Assembly (NCBI GenBank): GCA_030453435.1
Contig: JAKDKI010000112.1
Coordinates: forward strand, 1 to 7,276
Reading direction: 5' to 3'
DNA length: 7,276 nt
Origin: Kocuria sp.
GTDB taxonomy: Bacteria > Actinomycetota > Actinomycetes > Actinomycetales > Micrococcaceae
The notes beneath the pieces are model-generated. The model made no database searches, was not told the origin of the DNA, and saw only the letters and a program-made list of their open reading frames with translations. Position numbers and translations under genes: made by a program. Below, in pieces: positions 7,114-7,276 of the stretch; the first letter of the stretch is position 1; every line of letters starts with the position of its first letter.

Positions 7114-7276
7114 ATGCGATTGCTGATCGTCGATGACGAGGTGGACCTCTCGGAGTCGCTGCGCCGTGGCCTCACCAACGAGGGATTCGTGGTGGACGTG
7201 GCCAACGACGGCATTACCGGCGCGTGGCTGGCCCAGGAGAACCCGTACGACGTGATCGTGCTGGACCTCATGCTGC
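7114..7276 (+). CDS. two-component response regulator, OmpR-like, 3'-truncated by window edge
   Basis: The first 54 codons are visible, beginning MRLLIVDDE. They show the N-terminal half of a receiver domain: the acidic pair Asp7/Asp8 that binds Mg2+ and the phosphoacceptor Asp51 in VIVLDLML. The opening residues and the YDVIVLDLML block are typical of OmpR/PhoB-family regulators with a C-terminal winged-helix DNA-binding domain, but that domain and any partner histidine kinase lie outside the window. The gene has a good ribosome binding site and starts 54 bp after the transporter stop on the same strand. No convincing promoter is visible in that gap, so it may be read from the transporter transcript. 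Confidence 0.9.
   Translation, partial: MRLLIVDDEVDLSESLRRGLTNEGFVVDVANDGITGAWLAQENPYDVIVLDLML

Overview
The window looks like chromosomal DNA from a high-GC actinobacterium, probably in or near the Micrococcales, although the genus cannot be fixed from sequence alone. The grounds are the G/C-ending codon use, the fused LysX enzyme (a largely actinobacterial architecture), and a membrane-anchored esterase of an actinobacterial type. No rRNA, tRNA, CRISPR array, transposase or phage gene was seen.

Layout, left to right. Positions 1-573 hold the 3' part of an alpha/beta hydrolase gene on the plus strand. It converges on, and overlaps by 6 bp, a minus-strand gene (568-1752) for a two-helix membrane-anchored esterase with an extracytoplasmic GYSAGG serine hydrolase domain. 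An 88-bp AT-richer divergent intergenic region (1753-1840) carries a near-perfect 17/18-bp direct repeat. It separates the esterase from lysX (1841-5203, plus), which encodes a 1120-residue fusion of membrane helices, a phosphatidylglycerol lysyltransferase domain and a complete class II lysyl-tRNA synthetase. lysX is followed by a strong stem-loop that is a credible terminator. A 236-bp non-coding stretch (5204-5439) holds that terminator, a second hairpin, and a nested inverted repeat just upstream of a 539-residue, 14-helix MFS transporter of the DHA2/EmrB-QacA type (5440-7059). After 54 bp, the start of an OmpR-type response regulator gene (7114 onward) runs off the window.

How the genes may work together. 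LysX should charge tRNA-Lys and pass the lysine to phosphatidylglycerol, lowering the negative charge of the membrane. The divergent esterase has its catalytic domain outside the membrane, where it could reach aminoacylated lipids, so a synthesis/hydrolysis pair for lysyl-phosphatidylglycerol is a plausible, unproven reading. The downstream efflux-type transporter and two-component regulator fit a cell-envelope or drug-stress neighbourhood, but nothing in the sequence proves that they share regulation with lysX.

The best candidates for something new are the esterase/LysX pairing with its shared repeat-bearing promoter region, and the nested palindrome in front of the transporter. The enzymes themselves belong to known families.
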